Of a DNA stretch of 15,873 bases, positions 13,967-15,873 are shown piece by piece. The DNA is from JAAFIP01 sp043721235 (lineage in GTDB: Bacteria; Pseudomonadota; Gammaproteobacteria; Burkholderiales; Burkholderiaceae_C), in NCBI GenBank assembly GCA_043721235.1, contig JAYSRE010000008.1, forward strand, positions 1 to 15,873, written 5' to 3'. Every line of letters begins with the position of its first letter. Position 1 is the first letter of the stretch. The translations under genes were made by a program, and so were the position numbers. Below the pieces are notes generated by a model that ran no database searches, was not told the origin of the DNA, and saw nothing but the letters and a program-made list of their open reading frames with translations.

Positions 13967-14968
13967 ATGAACGCTCCTACCGAACCCAGCACTTGGCTAG
14001 CAGCCCAAGCAGCCCAAGCGCCCCGTGCAGCTGATGCAAACGCTGCCACTGCCCCCCATGGCACCGTCCATGGCACTGCTGTGGCAGCGCCAACAGACAC
14101 AGCCGCTGCCAGAGCCGCTTTTGAAAACAACAAGCTGGACAAACGCCTGTGCCGCCTGGTAGGCAAAGCCATAGTGGACTACAACATGGTCGAGCAGGGC
14201 GACAAAGTGATGGTGTGCCTCTCAGGCGGTAAAGACAGCTACGCCATGCTGGACATTTTGCTTAAGCTGCAAAAACGCGCCCCGATCGACTTTGAGCTGA
14301 TCGCCGTCAACCTGGACCAAAAACAGCCCGGCTTCCCAGCCGATGTGCTGCCCGCCTACCTCAGCAAATTGGGCGTAAAGTTCCATATTGAAAACCAAGA
14401 CACCTACAGCATCGTTAAAGACAAAATTCCAGAGGGTAAAACCATGTGCAGCCTGTGCAGCAGACTGCGCCGGGGTATTTTGTACCGCGTGGCCAAAGAG
14501 CTGGGTGCAACCAAAATTGCCTTGGGCCACCACCGCGACGATATGCTGCAAACCCTGCTGCTGAACATGTTTTTTGGCGGCAAACTCAAAGGTATGCCGC
14601 CCAAGCTGCAAAGCGACAACGGTCAGCACATCGTGATCCGCCCGCTGGCCTATGTGGACGAGCGTGATTTGGTGAAATGGGCTCAAGTGCAGCAATACCC
14701 CATCATTCCCTGCACGCTGTGCGGCAACCAAGACAACCTACAGCGCCGCCAGGTGGGTGCCATGCTCAAAGAATGGCAAACCAAGCACCCAGGTCGCTTG
14801 GACAATATGCTTAACGCCTTGCAAAATGTGGTTCCCTCGCATTTGATGGACGTGAAACTTCACAACTTTAAAGCACTCCAAGCCAATGGTAAGCCCGACC
14901 CACAGGGCGACAAGGGGTTTGACCATGACAGTTTTGCACCACCCGCCAACGTTGTTCGCTTTGACTAG
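13967..14968 (+). CDS. ttcA: tRNA 2-thiocytidine biosynthesis protein TtcA
   Basis: Iron-sulfur ATP-pyrophosphatase that thiolates cytidine 32 in certain tRNAs. The 333 residues include the PP-loop SGGKDS (86-91), the cluster cysteines in CSLC (161, 164), GHHRDDMLQTLLLNMFFGG, and the later CTLCGNQ (249, 252). All expected functional residues are present. The first 50 or so residues are Ala/Thr/Pro-rich and look like a dispensable extension of the core. The ATG at 13967 is used; there is no later Met before the conserved NNKLDKRLCRLVGKA. The stop overlaps the start of the downstream lipoprotein gene by 44 bases, implying coupling. Confidence 0.96.
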   Translation: MNAPTEPSTWLAAQAAQAPRAADANAATAPHGTVHGTAVAAPTDTAAARAAFENNKLDKRLCRLVGKAIVDYNMVEQGDKVMVCLSGGKDSYAMLDILLKLQKRAPIDFELIAVNLDQKQPGFPADVLPAYLSKLGVKFHIENQDTYSIVKDKIPEGKTMCSLCSRLRRGILYRVAKELGATKIALGHHRDDMLQTLLLNMFFGGKLKGMPPKLQSDNGQHIVIRPLAYVDERDLVKWAQVQQYPIIPCTLCGNQDNLQRRQVGAMLKEWQTKHPGRLDNMLNALQNVVPSHLMDVKLHNFKALQANGKPDPQGDKGFDHDSFAPPANVVRFD

Positions 14969-15734
14969 CGCGGCGCGGCCTCTGCCCAAGCAACCGTCAT
15001 TTTGGAAGCGTTTTAGGCCTATCGCCCAAGGAAATGCTGCACGAGTAGCTATTAAAAACATAGCGATTTGGTTTTTACTGGTAGTTACTTTGAGCCTGCT
15101 GACGGGTTGCGCCAGCGTGCGTTTGATTGACAGTGAAGTAAGCGCCTTCTCCAAACTGGCCACCGTAGCGCCCGCCAGCACCTACCGTTTTGAGCGCCTG
15201 CCCTCGCAGCAAACAGATGTGGCCCGCCAAGACCAGCTAGAAAACATCGCCCAAACCGCACTAGACAAAGTAGGCCTGCGCCGCGTAGGCGACGCACCGG
15301 GCAGCCTCGCTGCGCGTTACAGCGTGCAAATGACCATTCTGCAAACCCAAAACAGTCTGCCAAACGGCGGCTGGTGGCCGCATTTTGGTATTCCGGTGAT
15401 CATTGGCACCAGCGTGGTGGTGGGCGCCGCGCACACGCGGGGGCGTTACCGGCACGGCTTGGGTTTTGGCCTTGGCTTAGGGTATGGCTATGGTTACGGT
15501 TATCCCTATGGCTTTCCCTACCCGGTAGCGTCACCGACCAGTTACCTGCATGATGTGGCCTTGGTCATGCGCGACGTAGCCAGCAATACCGTGGTGTACG
15601 AAACCCGCGCCAAACACGAGGGCCCGTGGAACGACAGCATGGCCATCTTGCCCGCCATGTTCGACGCAGCCCTGCAAGGCTTCCCCGCAGCACCTGCCGG
15701 GCCACGGCGGGTGAGCGTGGAAGTGGCGCGCTGA
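14925..15734 (+). CDS. DUF4136 family lipoprotein with repeat-extended signal peptide
   Basis: A 269-residue predicted lipoprotein. The hydrophobic core IWFLLVVTLSLLTGC ends in a lipobox at Cys62, an unusually late position. Residues about 28-47 are encoded by an interspersed repeat, which explains the long n-region. The mature part resembles DUF4136: a strand-rich N-terminal half (ASTYRFERLPSQQ, ENIAQTALDKVGLRRV, ARYSVQMTIL), a Gly/Tyr-rich low-complexity stretch (about 187-207), and a closing part with VALVMRDVASNTVVYETRAKHEGPW. The function of the family is unknown. The ATG at 14925 was chosen because AGGGG stands eight bases before it; ATG 14886 lacks such a site, and no later ATG precedes the hydrophobic core. 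It overlaps ttcA by 44 bases. Confidence 0.85.
   Translation: MTVLHHPPTLFALTSAARPLPKQPSFWKRFRPIAQGNAARVAIKNIAIWFLLVVTLSLLTGCASVRLIDSEVSAFSKLATVAPASTYRFERLPSQQTDVARQDQLENIAQTALDKVGLRRVGDAPGSLAARYSVQMTILQTQNSLPNGGWWPHFGIPVIIGTSVVVGAAHTRGRYRHGLGFGLGLGYGYGYGYPYGFPYPVASPTSYLHDVALVMRDVASNTVVYETRAKHEGPWNDSMAILPAMFDAALQGFPAAPAGPRRVSVEVAR
15008..15064 (-). repeat. Interspersed repeat, copy C (inside the DUF4136 lipoprotein gene)
   Basis: On the minus strand it reads GCTATGTTTTTAATAGC, an 8-base spacer, CAGCATTTCCTTGGGC and GATAGGCCTAAAACGC. It shares 22 consecutive bases with copy B from the core onward. It lies in the signal-peptide region of the lipoprotein gene and is read through without a stop. 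Confidence 0.8.
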
Positions 15735-15782
15735 GTTTTTGGGCTATTGTGCAAGCTGTTTTGTAGCGTTGTCTTGGTCCGC

Positions 15783-15848
15783 GCACTGCTGCGGCGCTAT
15801 GCCGGTTGCCGCCCTGAACCCCGGCCCTTCGGGGAGCATCTGCAGTGC
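15783..15848. ncRNA. Possible structured RNA element in the terminal gap
   Basis: In the gene-free 139 bases after the last gene, GCACTGC (15783-15789) can pair with GCAGTGC (15842-15848). Inside lie two hairpins: GCGGC/GCCGC (15791-15795 with 15808-15812) and CCCCG/CGGGG (15819-15823 with 15830-15834). The result is a three-way junction. It matches no RNA family that I recognise. The strand is undecided and GC-rich DNA folds easily, so this is tentative. Confidence 0.3.
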
Positions 15849-15873
15849 TCAAACTGGGGGAAATTTAGAAACT

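Noticed and set aside
14222..14731. A 169-codon frame antisense to ttcA
   Set aside because: It is antisense to the PP-loop and cysteine motifs of TtcA and shows no family resemblance.

Overview
The window looks like a chromosomal segment of a betaproteobacterium, most likely a Comamonadaceae member (Rhodoferax/Limnohabitans/Polaromonas-like). This is inferred from the family types, from the leuS-lptE-(holA) and folB-(ttcA) arrangements, and from the protein flavour; no rRNA or other marker is present to prove it. The DNA is GC-rich (about 60% where counted by hand), with clear AT-rich exceptions noted below. Nearly everything is packed coding sequence. I saw no tRNA, rRNA, CRISPR array, transposase or phage gene.

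Layout. Positions 1-2324 (+) hold the 3' part of leuS followed by lptE. Positions 2336-4449 (-) hold arginase and ornithine cyclodeaminase in a 4-base overlap, facing a divergent Lrp/AsnC-type regulator (4572-4997, +). Together these make an arginine to ornithine to proline catabolic module. A small DUF6434 gene (-), a DUF1232 membrane protein (+) and holA (+, 5725-6795) follow. A 328-base gap then leads to a large DUF4397 repeat lipoprotein (7124-9253, +) with a textbook terminator. On the minus strand, 11210 to 9314 reads MidA-like methyltransferase, cupin, DUF2905 protein. From 11301 onward (+) come a FolM/pteridine-reductase-type SDR, folB, a degenerate BLUF-domain protein, ttcA and a DUF4136 lipoprotein. 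The last 139 bases have no gene but can fold into a branched RNA-like structure.

Themes. The leuS-lptE-holA order that I recall as usual in related bacteria is split by the arginine module and two small genes. The SDR and folB sit together as a likely pterin/folate pair. The minus-strand trio looks like a single transcription unit.

The most unusual signal is a short interspersed repeat of about 57 bases. It has a 17-base imperfect hairpin, an 8-base spacer and a conserved CAGCATTTCCTTGGGC core. It occurs three times clearly and a fourth time in degenerate form, always in the same gapless register. Only one copy is purely intergenic. One lies in frame inside leuS, one lengthens the signal peptide of the DUF4136 lipoprotein, and one supplies the C-terminus and stop codon of the DUF6434 protein. 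Other points worth attention are a BLUF domain lacking the photoactive Tyr and Gln, an AT-rich divergent patch inside leuS, and an A-B-A-B domain pattern in the DUF4397 lipoprotein.
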